44,184 bases of DNA from an uncultured Bacilli bacterium (lineage in GTDB: Bacteria; Bacillota_I; Bacilli_A; RF39; UBA660), in assembly GCA_947588895.1 (NCBI GenBank), contig CANQBF010000005.1, positions 1-44,184 of the forward strand, read 5' to 3'. This document shows positions 9,621 to 19,998 of this stretch, one piece after another. The translations under genes were made by a program, and so were the position numbers. Positions within the stretch are counted from its first letter, which is position 1, and every line of letters begins with the position of its first letter. The notes under the pieces were generated by a model. It did no database searches, had not been told where the DNA came from, and saw only the letters and a list, made by a program, of their open reading frames with translations.

Positions 9621-10682
9621 TTACTCCTTTTTCAATTTTAATTTTTTAACATTTATATTATTTTTATTGATTTCTGATAATAAATCTTCTAATAATATAT
9701 GAAACATATTATTTGAAGGAATAATATTGTTTGTTTGTAAATAATGATTATTTATAATAAAAGCACTATTAAAATCATTATTTTTTATGGCAGTATACAT
9801 ATTAGTACCATTATATTCAGTCATTTCAATAACTACTTCTTGAGGATTATTTTTTATTGCCTCAATCAGATTAATTATTTTAATTATACATTCGTAACGA
9901 TACTTTAAATGACGATTTTTCTTAATTTCAGTTAATGATTCTAAAACTAAATTATATTCTTTTTTTAGTATTTGATGTTCAAGTGTTTTTAAAAACTTAT
10001 GATTATAATCAATTAATTTATATAATAGTATTTTTGAAATAAAATCCCTTGGTAAAATTCCATATTTTCTAGTATAATCATTATATAATTTAAAAGCATA
10101 AGAATAATGATCTAAATATGTATAATAACGAACTGAGCGTAACATATTAAGATAATTGGTATTTATTTTTAATTCATCAGCAAATATCATATCTTCAAAT
10201 TCCATATCATAAGCATAGTTTTTTAATAATGGATAATCTTCAGGAACATTTTTAAGAATACTTAACATGAAAAGATAATAATTACAATCTATTAAATCAA
10301 CTTCATTAGCAAAGATATATAACATATTTAAATATTTATAAGCATTATCTAAATCATCATAACTTACTGCAATATTAAATAATTGATTTATATAATATTT
10401 TTCATAAGGTAAATATTCTAAAGAATTTAAACATGCTTTAATTGCCTTATCTTTATTATTAGTTTTAAAAGCATCAGCTTGAATAAAACGATGAATAATA
10501 TTAGTATTTAATATATATTTATTATTAACTTTAATTATTTTTTCAAAATCAATTAAATAACTTATTTCACGATAAGAAAAGCCTAGATGCAATAATTTAT
10601 CTAAATCAATATAATTATCTTTAACATAAGTATTATATAAAAGTAACATTTTATCTTCTGGTAACATATTTATCCCCCTCAA
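9621..10682 (-). CDS. Hypothetical helical-repeat-like protein
   Basis: Long ORF; likely start MLPEDK (SD GGGG upstream). Confidence 0.7.
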   Translation of the reverse strand: MRGINMLPEDKMLLLYNTYVKDNYIDLDKLLHLGFSYREISYLIDFEKIIKVNNKYILNTNIIHRFIQADAFKTNNKDKAIKACLNSLEYLPYEKYYINQLFNIAVSYDDLDNAYKYLNMLYIFANEVDLIDCNYYLFMLSILKNVPEDYPLLKNYAYDMEFEDMIFADELKINTNYLNMLRSVRYYTYLDHYSYAFKLYNDYTRKYGILPRDFISKILLYKLIDYNHKFLKTLEHQILKKEYNLVLESLTEIKKNRHLKYRYECIIKIINLIEAIKNNPQEVVIEMTEYNGTNMYTAIKNNDFNSAFIINNHYLQTNNIIPSNNMFHILLEDLLSEINKNNINVKKLKLKKE

Positions 10683-10742
10683 TTAGACCCTACTATTATA
10701 TAATTATTTTTTAATTCATGCAAGAAAAAAGACAATTTTTTA

Positions 10743-11474
10743 TTATCTTACTAATTGTCTACTTTTAATTTTATTTTTATCTTTAACATTTTTTAATATT
10801 ATATCAACGTCTTTTATATCACTATTTAAAAAATTAGCAATATCTTCATTTGAATAATTTTTCTTATTAATTATTCCTTTATTTAAAAATATAATAAATA
10901 ATTCTTTTATATTTAATATTGTATTATTATTATTATTTTGATATTTTTTTAACTCTGTACAAGCAAAATTACAATTATTACTTAAATTTAAGCCTTTTAA
11001 AATATTAAATTGTAAATAATTATTTATTTGATATTCTATGGTACTAAGCATATTTTTGGGAATACTATTAATATCAAATTTAGATTTGCGATGATTATCT
11101 TTAATTAATTCCATTAATTTTTCACGATCATTAAGTAAATCTTGATATTTACTTAAATAATTATCTCTTATTGTTATTACTTTATTAAAACCAGTCATTA
11201 CATCATTATCCATGTTTAAAAATTTATTTATTTCCCATGCACCATATCGATAGTCGTTTATTTTACCTGTTGCCAGTAATCCAATAATTATATCTCTAAG
11301 TGATAATTCATTTTTTAATAAGTAATTTAATATTACTCTTTCACTATAATCAATACTATCTAAAGCAAATAATTTTGTAAAATTCATATTTTCTTTATAT
11401 TCTTTTGTTTTTTGCCCCATTATTCTTGTATAATTAATATCATTTTGTAAATTCATTTTTCCTCTTTCTTTCAT
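10743..11474 (-). CDS. Hypothetical protein
   Basis: ORF; start may be MNLQND with SD GAAAGAGG. Confidence 0.7.
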   Translation of the reverse strand: MKERGKMNLQNDINYTRIMGQKTKEYKENMNFTKLFALDSIDYSERVILNYLLKNELSLRDIIIGLLATGKINDYRYGAWEINKFLNMDNDVMTGFNKVITIRDNYLSKYQDLLNDREKLMELIKDNHRKSKFDINSIPKNMLSTIEYQINNYLQFNILKGLNLSNNCNFACTELKKYQNNNNNTILNIKELFIIFLNKGIINKKNYSNEDIANFLNSDIKDVDIILKNVKDKNKIKSRQLVR

Positions 11475-11920
11475 AATATTTTATTTTTACTATCGATTAT
11501 AATTGTCGTTGGACCATTATTTTCAATATTTACTACCATATCACTGCCAAATATACCAGGATATGTTTTAACTATTTTATTTAATTCATCATTAAATATT
11601 TCATATAATTTAATGGCTTCATTACCATTTAAAGCTCTCGTATAACTAGGTCTATTACCATTACTAGTAATGGCATATAAAGTAAATTGACTAATAGATA
11701 ATATATTACCACCAACATCTAATATACTTTTATTCATTACTTTATTTTCATCATCAAAAATTCTTAAATTAATTATTTTTCTTACGATATAATTTATATC
11801 ATCTATAGTATCATCATTTGTAAAACAAGAAAAAACAACTAATCCTTCATTTATTTGATTATATATTTTTTCATTAATGATAACATTAGCACTCTTAACT
11901 TTTTGAATTACTACTCGCAT
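11471..11920 (-). CDS. dtd: D-aminoacyl-tRNA deacylase
   Basis: MRVVIQKVKSANV, SQFTLYA, NRPSYTRA motifs. Confidence 0.95.
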   Translation of the reverse strand: MRVVIQKVKSANVIINEKIYNQINEGLVVFSCFTNDDTIDDINYIVRKIINLRIFDDENKVMNKSILDVGGNILSISQFTLYAITSNGNRPSYTRALNGNEAIKLYEIFNDELNKIVKTYPGIFGSDMVVNIENNGPTTIIIDSKNKIL

Positions 11921-14046
11921 TATTCGATTACCTTAATATTTTTAAATTTTAATAGTTGATTTTTAAAATGCTCTAATTCATCTTTATCTTTAACTTTTAT
12001 TGTTAAATTACAAATTAATCCTTCAATACTATCTTTATTTTTTATTTCTGTTATCATTATTTTTTCTTTAGTTGATAGTGAAATTAAATCCATAAGAAAA
12101 TTATTATTATTAACTAATAAAGTTAAATTAGTTTCATAAGTATTAGTCGTATCCATATTCCATTCTACATCAACTAATCTATCACTATTTTTACTAACAT
12201 TTTTACAATCTTTTTTATGAATAGTAACCCCAGCACCTTTAGTTATAAAGCCAATTATTTCATCACCTTTAACGGGATTACAACATTTAGCTAAACTATA
12301 CATAATCTTGGTATTACCATCAATAATAACATCATCTTTTAAAGATTTATCTTTTCTAGGTTTAATTTTTTCAATTAAAATATCATCAACATTTTGTTTA
12401 TCTTCACTTGTTAAATTAATAATATAACCTGCAGTATAACGAAGTGAACCAATAGATAAATATAATTCATCAATATTATCTAATTTTAAATCTTTTAATA
12501 CTTTAGCTAAATTAGTATCATTTAAAACTTCACTTTGACTTAATTTTCTTTTTCTTAGTTCTTTTTCTAAAATATTTTTACCTTTAGCAATTAAATTTTC
12601 TCTTTCTTTCTTACTAAAATATGATTTTATTTTTGATTTTGCTTGTTCAGTTTTAACAAAATTTAACCAATCAGCATTTGGAGTCGCATTATTATTAGTT
12701 ATTATCTTAACTATATCATTATTTTCTAAATTATAAGATAATGGCACAATATTATCATTAACTATTGCTCCCACTGTTGTATCACCAACACCACTATGAA
12801 TACGATAGGCAAAGTCAATTGGGGTCGCTCCTTTAGGTAGTTCAATAACATCTCCCTTAGGAGTGAAAACATATATTAATTCTCCAAGTAAGTTATTATG
12901 CATTGCTTGTTCAAAATTAATATCTTCTTCTTCACTATTCGTTTCAATAATATTACGGAACATTTCTAATTTTTGCTCCATTATGGCTTGAACTTTTTTG
13001 GTACCTTTTTCTTTATATGACCAATGGGAAGCAATACCTTTTTCAGCAATTTCATCCATTTCATAAGTTCTTACTTGAACCTCATATACTTCGCCATCAC
13101 TTCCAAAAACAGTGGTATGTAAACTTTGATACATATTTTCTTTTGGATTAGCTATATAATCTTTAAATCTTTTTGGTACCGGACGATATTTAGAATGAAT
13201 AAGGCCAATAACAGTATAACATTCAGCTTCTGTATTAACAAAAATTCTTAATGCTAAAATATCATATATTTGGTCCCATGTTTTACCATTAGAAAGTTTA
13301 TTATAAATTGAATAAACACTTTTTACTCGTCCTTTTATTTTATGCTCAATATCATTCTCATTTAATAAATGAGATAAATCTTCTTTCATTTCCTCTAAGT
13401 TGTCATTAAGTTCCGCAGTTGTTTTATCTAGTCTTTCGACAATATCATCATATACATCTGGTTTTAATATTTTTAAGCAAATATTTTCTAATTCACTTTT
13501 AATTGAATTAATACCAAGGCGATGTGCAATTGGAACTAAAACGGTCATCGTTTCTCTAGCTTTATCTTTTTGTTTTTCTTCTTTTATTGCCCAATTAGTA
13601 CGCATATTATGTAATCTATCAGCAAGCTTTATATAAAGTACCCGAGGGTCTTCAGCAAGACCAACTAAAACTTTTCTTAAATATATTGCTGAATTTTCGG
13701 TTTCATCTACTAATTCTAATTTGTTTATTTTTGAAACACTGTCAACAATCGTTGCTACTTCACTACCAAATTTTTCTTCTAATATTTCTTTTGTTGCTGT
13801 TTTACCATTATTTAATACTTCATGTAATAATGCAGCAATTATCGTGGTATCATCAACATTTAAATCAATTAAAATATCGACAACATGTAAAGGATGAGTT
13901 ATATAATCATCACCACTTAAACGCTTTAATCCTTTGTGTTCTTCACATGCAAAAAGATAAGCTTCTTTGATTTTATCTAATGAATCTTTATAAATATCTT
14001 TAATTTTATCATATATTATTTCATAACTTATTTCTTCATCTTTCAT
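11920..14046 (-). CDS. relA: Bifunctional (p)ppGpp synthetase/hydrolase (Rel)
   Basis: HD domain HPLHVVDIL/AALLHEVL, synthetase YQSLHTTVFG, TGS and ACT domains. Confidence 0.97.
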   Translation of the reverse strand: MKDEEISYEIIYDKIKDIYKDSLDKIKEAYLFACEEHKGLKRLSGDDYITHPLHVVDILIDLNVDDTTIIAALLHEVLNNGKTATKEILEEKFGSEVATIVDSVSKINKLELVDETENSAIYLRKVLVGLAEDPRVLYIKLADRLHNMRTNWAIKEEKQKDKARETMTVLVPIAHRLGINSIKSELENICLKILKPDVYDDIVERLDKTTAELNDNLEEMKEDLSHLLNENDIEHKIKGRVKSVYSIYNKLSNGKTWDQIYDILALRIFVNTEAECYTVIGLIHSKYRPVPKRFKDYIANPKENMYQSLHTTVFGSDGEVYEVQVRTYEMDEIAEKGIASHWSYKEKGTKKVQAIMEQKLEMFRNIIETNSEEEDINFEQAMHNNLLGELIYVFTPKGDVIELPKGATPIDFAYRIHSGVGDTTVGAIVNDNIVPLSYNLENNDIVKIITNNNATPNADWLNFVKTEQAKSKIKSYFSKKERENLIAKGKNILEKELRKRKLSQSEVLNDTNLAKVLKDLKLDNIDELYLSIGSLRYTAGYIINLTSEDKQNVDDILIEKIKPRKDKSLKDDVIIDGNTKIMYSLAKCCNPVKGDEIIGFITKGAGVTIHKKDCKNVSKNSDRLVDVEWNMDTTNTYETNLTLLVNNNNFLMDLISLSTKEKIMITEIKNKDSIEGLICNLTIKVKDKDELEHFKNQLLKFKNIKVIE

Positions 14047-14059
14047 TTAAACCACCTTA

Positions 14060-14314
14060 TTAATTATTATTTGATTTTTTTATAAATATTTCTATATCTA
14101 GTAATGATACATTTAAAATATCATATACCATTTCATATATTCTTAAATCTTTTTTATTATACCAAATATTTTTAGCACAATAATCCCAAATATTTTTACA
14201 GGTAATATTAGTAACTTTAGCTCGTTTAAATTCATCTACTCTTGTTTTTAAAGCCGGTAATATTCTTTTATATAAATCATTAATATTATCAAATTTTTCT
14301 AAAGCCTCAGCCAT
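14060..14314 (-). CDS. comN: Post-transcriptional regulator, ComN-like
   Basis: Small protein LYKRILPALKTRVDEFK...; position between relA and spoVB as in Bacillus. Confidence 0.55.
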   Translation of the reverse strand: MAEALEKFDNINDLYKRILPALKTRVDEFKRAKVTNITCKNIWDYCAKNIWYNKKDLRIYEMVYDILNVSLLDIEIFIKKSNNN

Positions 14315-14377
14315 AAATATTAAGTTCCTTTCATAATATTATTATATACTATTTTATTTGTATTTTAAAGGAGAATT

Positions 14378-15679
14378 ATGAAAAATAAGAATATATTTTT
14401 TAAATCAACTTTAATTTTAATATGTGGTGGTATAATTACTAAAATTTTAGGATTTATCATTCGGATTATCTATACAAGAATTGTTGGTGAAGAAGTAATT
14501 GGTTTATACTCTTTAGTTATGCCTACGTATTCTTTATTAATAACTATTGCCACATTAGCTCTTCCGACTACAATTTCTAAATTAGTTGCTGAAAATAAAC
14601 ATAATAATTTAAAAATAATTAGTACAGGTACTATTCTTATCATGACAATTAATTTTATTGTAGTAACTTTTATGCTTTTAACTGCCCGTTTTATTTCCAA
14701 TGTTCTACTTCAAGAACCACGTTGTTATTTATTAATTATTGCAATGAGTTTTACTTTTCCCATTATTAGTATTTCTAGTATTATTAAAGGTTATTTCTAT
14801 GGTAAACAAAACATGGTACCGAATGTTGTTTCCAATATTTTTGAACAATTAATTAGAGGTTTACTTATCTATCTTTTTGTTCCTAAAATAATGGCCGTTA
14901 GTGATATTTTAGCAGCTTGTTCACTCTTTTTATTTTCATTTATTGAAGAATTAGTTTCCATATTTATTAATTTATTATTTTTACCTAAACATATTAAAGT
15001 CCATAAAGGTTCTTTAAAACCAGATAAAATGACTTTAAAAAGTATCTTAGATATTTCTCTTCCCACTGTTTCATCAAGAATTATTGGTAATATTGGTTAT
15101 TTTTTTGAACCAATAATATTACAAAATATTTTATTATATGCAGGTTGTTCAACCAATTATATATTAACGGAATATGGAGCTTATAATGCTTATACAATTA
15201 CTATTTTAACTGTTCCATCATTTTTTATAACTGCTATTTCATCATCATTAATTCCGGAAGTAAGTAAATATTATTTGCAAAAAAATTATTACCTATTAAA
15301 AAAACGATTAAAAGAAGCTTTAAAATTTGCTTTTTTAATCGGTATTCCTTACTCAATTCTTTTAATATTCTTTGGTAAAAATATTTTACATTTTATTTAT
15401 CAAACTAAAATGGGTTTAAATTATATATTAATATTAGCCCCAATATTTCCTTTATTTTATATTGAAAATATCTTAATGAGTTTTATGCAAGGAATTAACA
15501 AAGCTAAAATAACAATGCGAATCACTATTGTCGGAGTAATCATTAAAAATTTAGCTTTAATTATTTTTGGTTTACTTCATACTGGAATGTATGCTTTAGT
15601 TATATCGGAAATTATTAATATTTTCTTTGTTGTATTTTTAAATTTATATTATACTCAAAAATTTTTTAAGACATTATAA
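14378..15679 (+). CDS. spoVB: Polysaccharide/lipid flippase of the SpoVB/MATE-like family
   Basis: Multi-TM protein; KSTLILICGGIITKILGFIIRIIYTRIVGEEVIGLYSLVMP. Confidence 0.85.
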   Translation: MKNKNIFFKSTLILICGGIITKILGFIIRIIYTRIVGEEVIGLYSLVMPTYSLLITIATLALPTTISKLVAENKHNNLKIISTGTILIMTINFIVVTFMLLTARFISNVLLQEPRCYLLIIAMSFTFPIISISSIIKGYFYGKQNMVPNVVSNIFEQLIRGLLIYLFVPKIMAVSDILAACSLFLFSFIEELVSIFINLLFLPKHIKVHKGSLKPDKMTLKSILDISLPTVSSRIIGNIGYFFEPIILQNILLYAGCSTNYILTEYGAYNAYTITILTVPSFFITAISSSLIPEVSKYYLQKNYYLLKKRLKEALKFAFLIGIPYSILLIFFGKNILHFIYQTKMGLNYILILAPIFPLFYIENILMSFMQGINKAKITMRITIVGVIIKNLALIIFGLLHTGMYALVISEIINIFFVVFLNLYYTQKFFKTL

Positions 15680-16792
15680 ATACCATAATTTTTCATTATT
15701 CTTATATACAGTATCAATAAAACCACAACCTAAACATTCTTCACCTAAATATAAGACACAAGCTTGTCCGGGAGTTACTGATTTAGCTCTATCATATTTA
15801 ACCATAATTTCATTATTTTCTAAATATTCTAGTGTTACTGGTACATCTTCTCCTCGATAACGAAATTTAGCTGTACAAAATGTTGGATGGGTACTACTGA
15901 TAAAATTAACATCACTAATTTTACATGCATCACTATATAAGTATTCTTCATCCCCAATAGTAACATATAATATATTATTTTTAACATCTTTACCACATAC
16001 AAAATGTCTTTTCGTATGACCGGATAAACCAACATTTTTTCTTTGACCTATTGTATAATTCATGAGTCCAGTATGTTCACCAATTACTTTCTTAGTTTTA
16101 ACATCTATTATTGGACCTTTATTTTCTTTTAAGAAATTATGAATAAATTTTTGAAAATTTCTTTCGCCAATAAAACAGATACCTGTCGAATCTTTTTTAT
16201 CAAATACAGGAATATTAGCATTTTTAGCTATTTCTCTTACTTCTGGTTTAGTTAAATTACCTATAGGAAATAATACATCTTTAAATTCTTCATATGAAAC
16301 ATCAGCTAAAAAATATGTTTGGTCTTTATTTAAATCTTTAGCTCTTAGTAATCTTCCTTTTTCAATTCTAGCATAATGTCCTGTGGCAATAAATTTAGCT
16401 CCTAATTTTTTAGCTTCTTTTTTAAATAAATCAAATTTAATATATTTATTACATAACATATCTGGATTTGGTGTTCTTCCTTTTTCAAGTTCACTTAAAA
16501 AATATTTAAATACATAATCCCAATATTCTTTAATAAAATCAACACGATATAGAGGAATACCTAAATGTTCACATACTTCTTTAGCGTCATTATAATCTCT
16601 TTCTTGAGGACATATAATATCATCATTTTCAAAATCTTCGCCATTTATGGTACTATCCCAATTTCGCATAAATAAACCAATAACATTATATCCATCTTGT
16701 TTTAATAAATAAGCCGCAACTGCAGAATCTACTCCCCCACTCATACCAATTACAACTGTTTCTTTCATACAACCACCAAACCTTTTAAACAC
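15674..16792 (-). CDS. mnmA: tRNA-specific 2-thiouridylase
   Basis: GMSGGVDSAVAAYLL, DSTGICFIGER, GQRKNVGLSG. Confidence 0.97.
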   Translation of the reverse strand: MFKRFGGCMKETVVIGMSGGVDSAVAAYLLKQDGYNVIGLFMRNWDSTINGEDFENDDIICPQERDYNDAKEVCEHLGIPLYRVDFIKEYWDYVFKYFLSELEKGRTPNPDMLCNKYIKFDLFKKEAKKLGAKFIATGHYARIEKGRLLRAKDLNKDQTYFLADVSYEEFKDVLFPIGNLTKPEVREIAKNANIPVFDKKDSTGICFIGERNFQKFIHNFLKENKGPIIDVKTKKVIGEHTGLMNYTIGQRKNVGLSGHTKRHFVCGKDVKNNILYVTIGDEEYLYSDACKISDVNFISSTHPTFCTAKFRYRGEDVPVTLEYLENNEIMVKYDRAKSVTPGQACVLYLGEECLGCGFIDTVYKNNEKLWYL

Positions 16793-16841
16793 TACTATTA
16801 TACCATGTATTATTTCTTTTTTTAACTAATTTTTAATTACT

Positions 16842-16872
16842 AAAAAATCTAGTACATTTAATACTAGATTTA
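16842..16872 (-). terminator. Intrinsic terminator after surface-protein gene
   Basis: AAATCTAGTA/TACTAGATTT stem + T-tract on minus. Confidence 0.85.
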
Positions 16873-16879
16873 TATTTTA

Positions 16880-18484
16880 TTAATTAGTAATCATAAATGG
16901 GTCACCCTTACTACCTGCAGTATTTGATATTTGGATATCAGATTTTAGATAGAAAACTGGGCGCGCACCATAGCTGTAGCCCAGGCTGCGGTCGTACACA
17001 TACCCGTCCGAATCCACAGTCCACTCATAGACAAGAGTATAATATACGCCGTATCTACTTATTAGCCATTCATTTGATATTCTTCCGGTATTATAGCCAT
17101 CTTTGAGTAAGTGTATCCATGCATTTTTACCTTTACTATAGTTTCCTGGTTTTCCGTCTGGGTATGCGTAATAATAATCGTGTATGTATTGTAATCCTAT
17201 TTTGGCTTCTACATTATTTGCAAATTCATTCTCTATTTTATATATATCATCTCCATTATAATTACCATTATCTTCCGTATCTCCGTATTTCCATGTGTGG
17301 GTATTTATTTTTTCTAACCATGTATTATCTTTTAAATAATCATAATAAATACTATTTAGGAATATGTTTGATGTTCCTAAATCACCTATTGAAGTTCCTG
17401 TACAATTTTTATTATTTATATTGCATAATCCATTTAATCTATTGTATATTCTTGAGTTTTCCCATGTACAATTTTCTCCGTTGGTTCCACATTCACTTTT
17501 TCTATATTTGGCGTTCCAGTAAAAGTTCACAGTACTTCCTTCTTTTACTCCTGTTTCTTTTATTAAGGCTAATTGTCCGTCTGGTGTTACTCCCATTATT
17601 CGGTACATATATTTATCTATTCCATCTCCATAATTATCTCCACCTTTAGTACATTCTTCTTTATTTGTTGTTCCAAAGCATATCCAATTATTTACTTCAT
17701 CTGTTCCTTGGTAACGGTACATTCCTCCTACTAAGTCTTTTGTTAATTGATTACTTTTATCTTGTTCTCTTAATTGAGTTATTATTGCAGGAACCATCTC
17801 ATCCCCAACTTCAATATGACAACTTGGTTTATCTTCTAATGTTATATTTATATCTAATTCATTCCCTGCTATGTCTGATTGATCTGCATCTCTATTTTCC
17901 ATTACTACATCTGCTGTTATCATTGTATCATTGTCTTTATTTGTTGCAAATTTTACTGGATATGTTTGTATTCCATTTTTTACATCACTTATATCTAATG
18001 TTATACTTTCTTTACTATCTATTTTTGCATTACTTGCTGTTAATATTAATTTTACATCTCCCTTTTGTAACACTTTATACATTGTATTACTTACTTCTAT
18101 CTTTAATGTTCCTTCACATATATATCTTTCTTCTGTTGTTGTTCCTTTTACTGTTCCTCTTACTATTTCATGATTTTGGGCTTCTTTTTTAAATAAACTT
18201 CCTCTATCTTCTGCTACATCTGGTGTTACGGCATAATATTTATTTCCTATATATCCTTTGGCCATATCGGTTGGGGTTATTTTCATTTTTAAACTAGTTA
18301 CTTTACTACTAAATGTTACTGCCCCTAAAGGTTTATTTGTTACATCATATCTTGCTGTACTTGTATCATTTGTACTTGATACAACATAGTAAGCATATGT
18401 TGTTCCTACTACTAATAGTATTAACACTACTAATATTGGCATTATTTTTATTACCATATGTTTCTTTTCTTCCATATATTTCAA
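16880..18484 (-). CDS. Membrane-anchored surface protein: TM/'GTTYAYY' module plus C-terminal domain ending ARPVFYLKSD
   Basis: ORF; track start is TTG, ATG at 18475 also possible; N-terminal TM; C-terminal ligand-binding-like domain. Confidence 0.85.
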   Translation of the reverse strand: MKYMEEKKHMVIKIMPILVVLILLVVGTTYAYYVVSSTNDTSTARYDVTNKPLGAVTFSSKVTSLKMKITPTDMAKGYIGNKYYAVTPDVAEDRGSLFKKEAQNHEIVRGTVKGTTTEERYICEGTLKIEVSNTMYKVLQKGDVKLILTASNAKIDSKESITLDISDVKNGIQTYPVKFATNKDNDTMITADVVMENRDADQSDIAGNELDINITLEDKPSCHIEVGDEMVPAIITQLREQDKSNQLTKDLVGGMYRYQGTDEVNNWICFGTTNKEECTKGGDNYGDGIDKYMYRIMGVTPDGQLALIKETGVKEGSTVNFYWNAKYRKSECGTNGENCTWENSRIYNRLNGLCNINNKNCTGTSIGDLGTSNIFLNSIYYDYLKDNTWLEKINTHTWKYGDTEDNGNYNGDDIYKIENEFANNVEAKIGLQYIHDYYYAYPDGKPGNYSKGKNAWIHLLKDGYNTGRISNEWLISRYGVYYTLVYEWTVDSDGYVYDRSLGYSYGARPVFYLKSDIQISNTAGSKGDPFMITN

Positions 18485-18505
18485 CTACTTTCTATCTATA
18501 AGATA

Positions 18506-18533
18506 ATTTTATATTACCCCCCCCGAAAGTCAA
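18506..18533 (-). promoter_or_regulatory. Promoter TTGACT-N16-TAAAAT with G8 tract in spacer (18517-18524)
   Basis: Read on minus: TTGACTTTCGGGGGGGGTAATATAAAAT. Confidence 0.65.
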
Positions 18534-18534
18534 G

Positions 18535-18561
18535 AAAAAACTGATGATTTTACACCAGTTA
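18535..18561 (-). terminator. Intrinsic terminator after holA
   Basis: AACTGGTG...CATCAGTT + T6 on minus. Confidence 0.75.
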
Positions 18562-18566
18562 TAGTT

Positions 18567-19508
18567 TTAACATAAATGATAAATATATTTTATTAATATA
18601 ATATCTATATTTATTAGTCCACTTTTTATTTCATAATCAATATTACTTAAATATTTTATTTCATCTTTTATTTCCCATATTTTATAATTTCTTAAATTAT
18701 TACGTACTTTCTCATATTGCCATGGAGCTAATTTTAAATTACTTAATATTTCATTTTGATTAATATGTTTATTTTCATATAATAATGTACTTAACATTAA
18801 TTTAAATTCTCGATATAAAAGACTTATAATAACATTTGGTTCAATCCCCATTGTTTTAGCTTCATCTAAATATTGTAGAGATAAATCTAAATCTCTAGCT
18901 ATAATACTATCTACTAATTTAAAATTATTTTCTTCATAAGTTTTACTTGTAAGTTTCATAACATCAAAATATTCAATATTACCTTTTTTATTATAATACA
19001 TAAATATTTTATTAATTTCATTAATAGCGATATCAAAATTACCTAAAGAATTATTAATAATATACCATAAACTATTATCATCTATTTTATATCCCTTTTG
19101 ATTAACTATTTTTTGTAATTCATTTTTCATATACGTTCTTTTTAATTTTGGATATATAAAAGTATTATCTTTTAAGATATTGCATACTTTCTTTTTAGAA
19201 TCAATAGAATCCGTAATAAAAATTAAAGTTACACATGGATTAGGATTATTTAAATACTCAATTAATTTATCTGTATCTTCTTTATTTTTATTTGTTTCTT
19301 TTTTCTTGGCACTAAAAAAAGTAGCATTTTTAACAATAAGACATTTTTCATCATTAAACATTGAAAAATAACTAGCTTCTTCTAATACTTCATCTAACGT
19401 GTTAAATTCTAAATTAAAAGTTATAATATTTGTAATATTATTTGTTAATTCTTTTAATTTTTCTTTAATAAAATAATTTGTTTCACTAACTAATAAATAT
19501 GTTTTCAT
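18567..19508 (-). CDS. holA: DNA polymerase III subunit delta
   Basis: HolA-like length and pattern (ETNYFIKEKLKEL, LVDSIIARDLDLSLQYL); downstream of comEC as in Bacillus. Confidence 0.85.
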   Translation of the reverse strand: MKTYLLVSETNYFIKEKLKELTNNITNIITFNLEFNTLDEVLEEASYFSMFNDEKCLIVKNATFFSAKKKETNKNKEDTDKLIEYLNNPNPCVTLIFITDSIDSKKKVCNILKDNTFIYPKLKRTYMKNELQKIVNQKGYKIDDNSLWYIINNSLGNFDIAINEINKIFMYYNKKGNIEYFDVMKLTSKTYEENNFKLVDSIIARDLDLSLQYLDEAKTMGIEPNVIISLLYREFKLMLSTLLYENKHINQNEILSNLKLAPWQYEKVRNNLRNYKIWEIKDEIKYLSNIDYEIKSGLINIDIILIKYIYHLC

Positions 19509-19549
19509 ATAAATATTATCTCAAATGTAATTATGAAATACAAGAAAAA

Positions 19550-19870
19550 TTAAAACTTTTTTCTAATTAACATTTGATTTTCTTTTTTTATTCTAGTATT
19601 AATAATATTTGCAAAATTTTCAGGAAATTTATGATAATTATTAATATATTCTCTTTCTTCTAAAGTAATATATTTATCTATAAATAAACTTTGTTTACTT
19701 GGTCCTTCATAATTATAATCAATTATATCATCAGGTATACTTGCATATTCTTCTTTACTTTCATTTTGTAAGTTATGAGCAGCTAAAATGATGGATATAG
19801 CACATAATATAATTATTATTCTTTCCCAATATTCATTATCATTAATACGCATTTTTATTCCTCTTTTCAT
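19550..19870 (-). CDS. Small membrane protein, hypothetical
   Basis: ORF with one TM; start likely MRINDNEYWERI. Confidence 0.6.
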   Translation of the reverse strand: MKRGIKMRINDNEYWERIIIILCAISIILAAHNLQNESKEEYASIPDDIIDYNYEGPSKQSLFIDKYITLEEREYINNYHKFPENFANIINTRIKKENQMLIRKKF

Positions 19871-19904
19871 TTTTATAATATCATAATTTTATTAATATTT
19901 AAAG

Positions 19905-19928
19905 AAAAAAAGAACCCTAGGATTCTTT
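19905..19928 (-). terminator. Intrinsic terminator after comEC
   Basis: AAAGAATCCTAGGGTTCTTTTTTT on minus. Confidence 0.75.
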
Positions 19929-19998
19929 AAATCTATATAAACATTATATAATGTATTATATTATATGTAATTTATTCTTTTATTGTTATTTATAATAT

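Noticed and set aside
17119-18192. Plus-strand ORFs inside the surface-protein gene (17119..17649, 17665..18192, 17931..18173, 18313..18501)
   Set aside because: Leu/Tyr/His-rich antisense shadows of a well-supported minus-strand CDS; no SD or family similarity.
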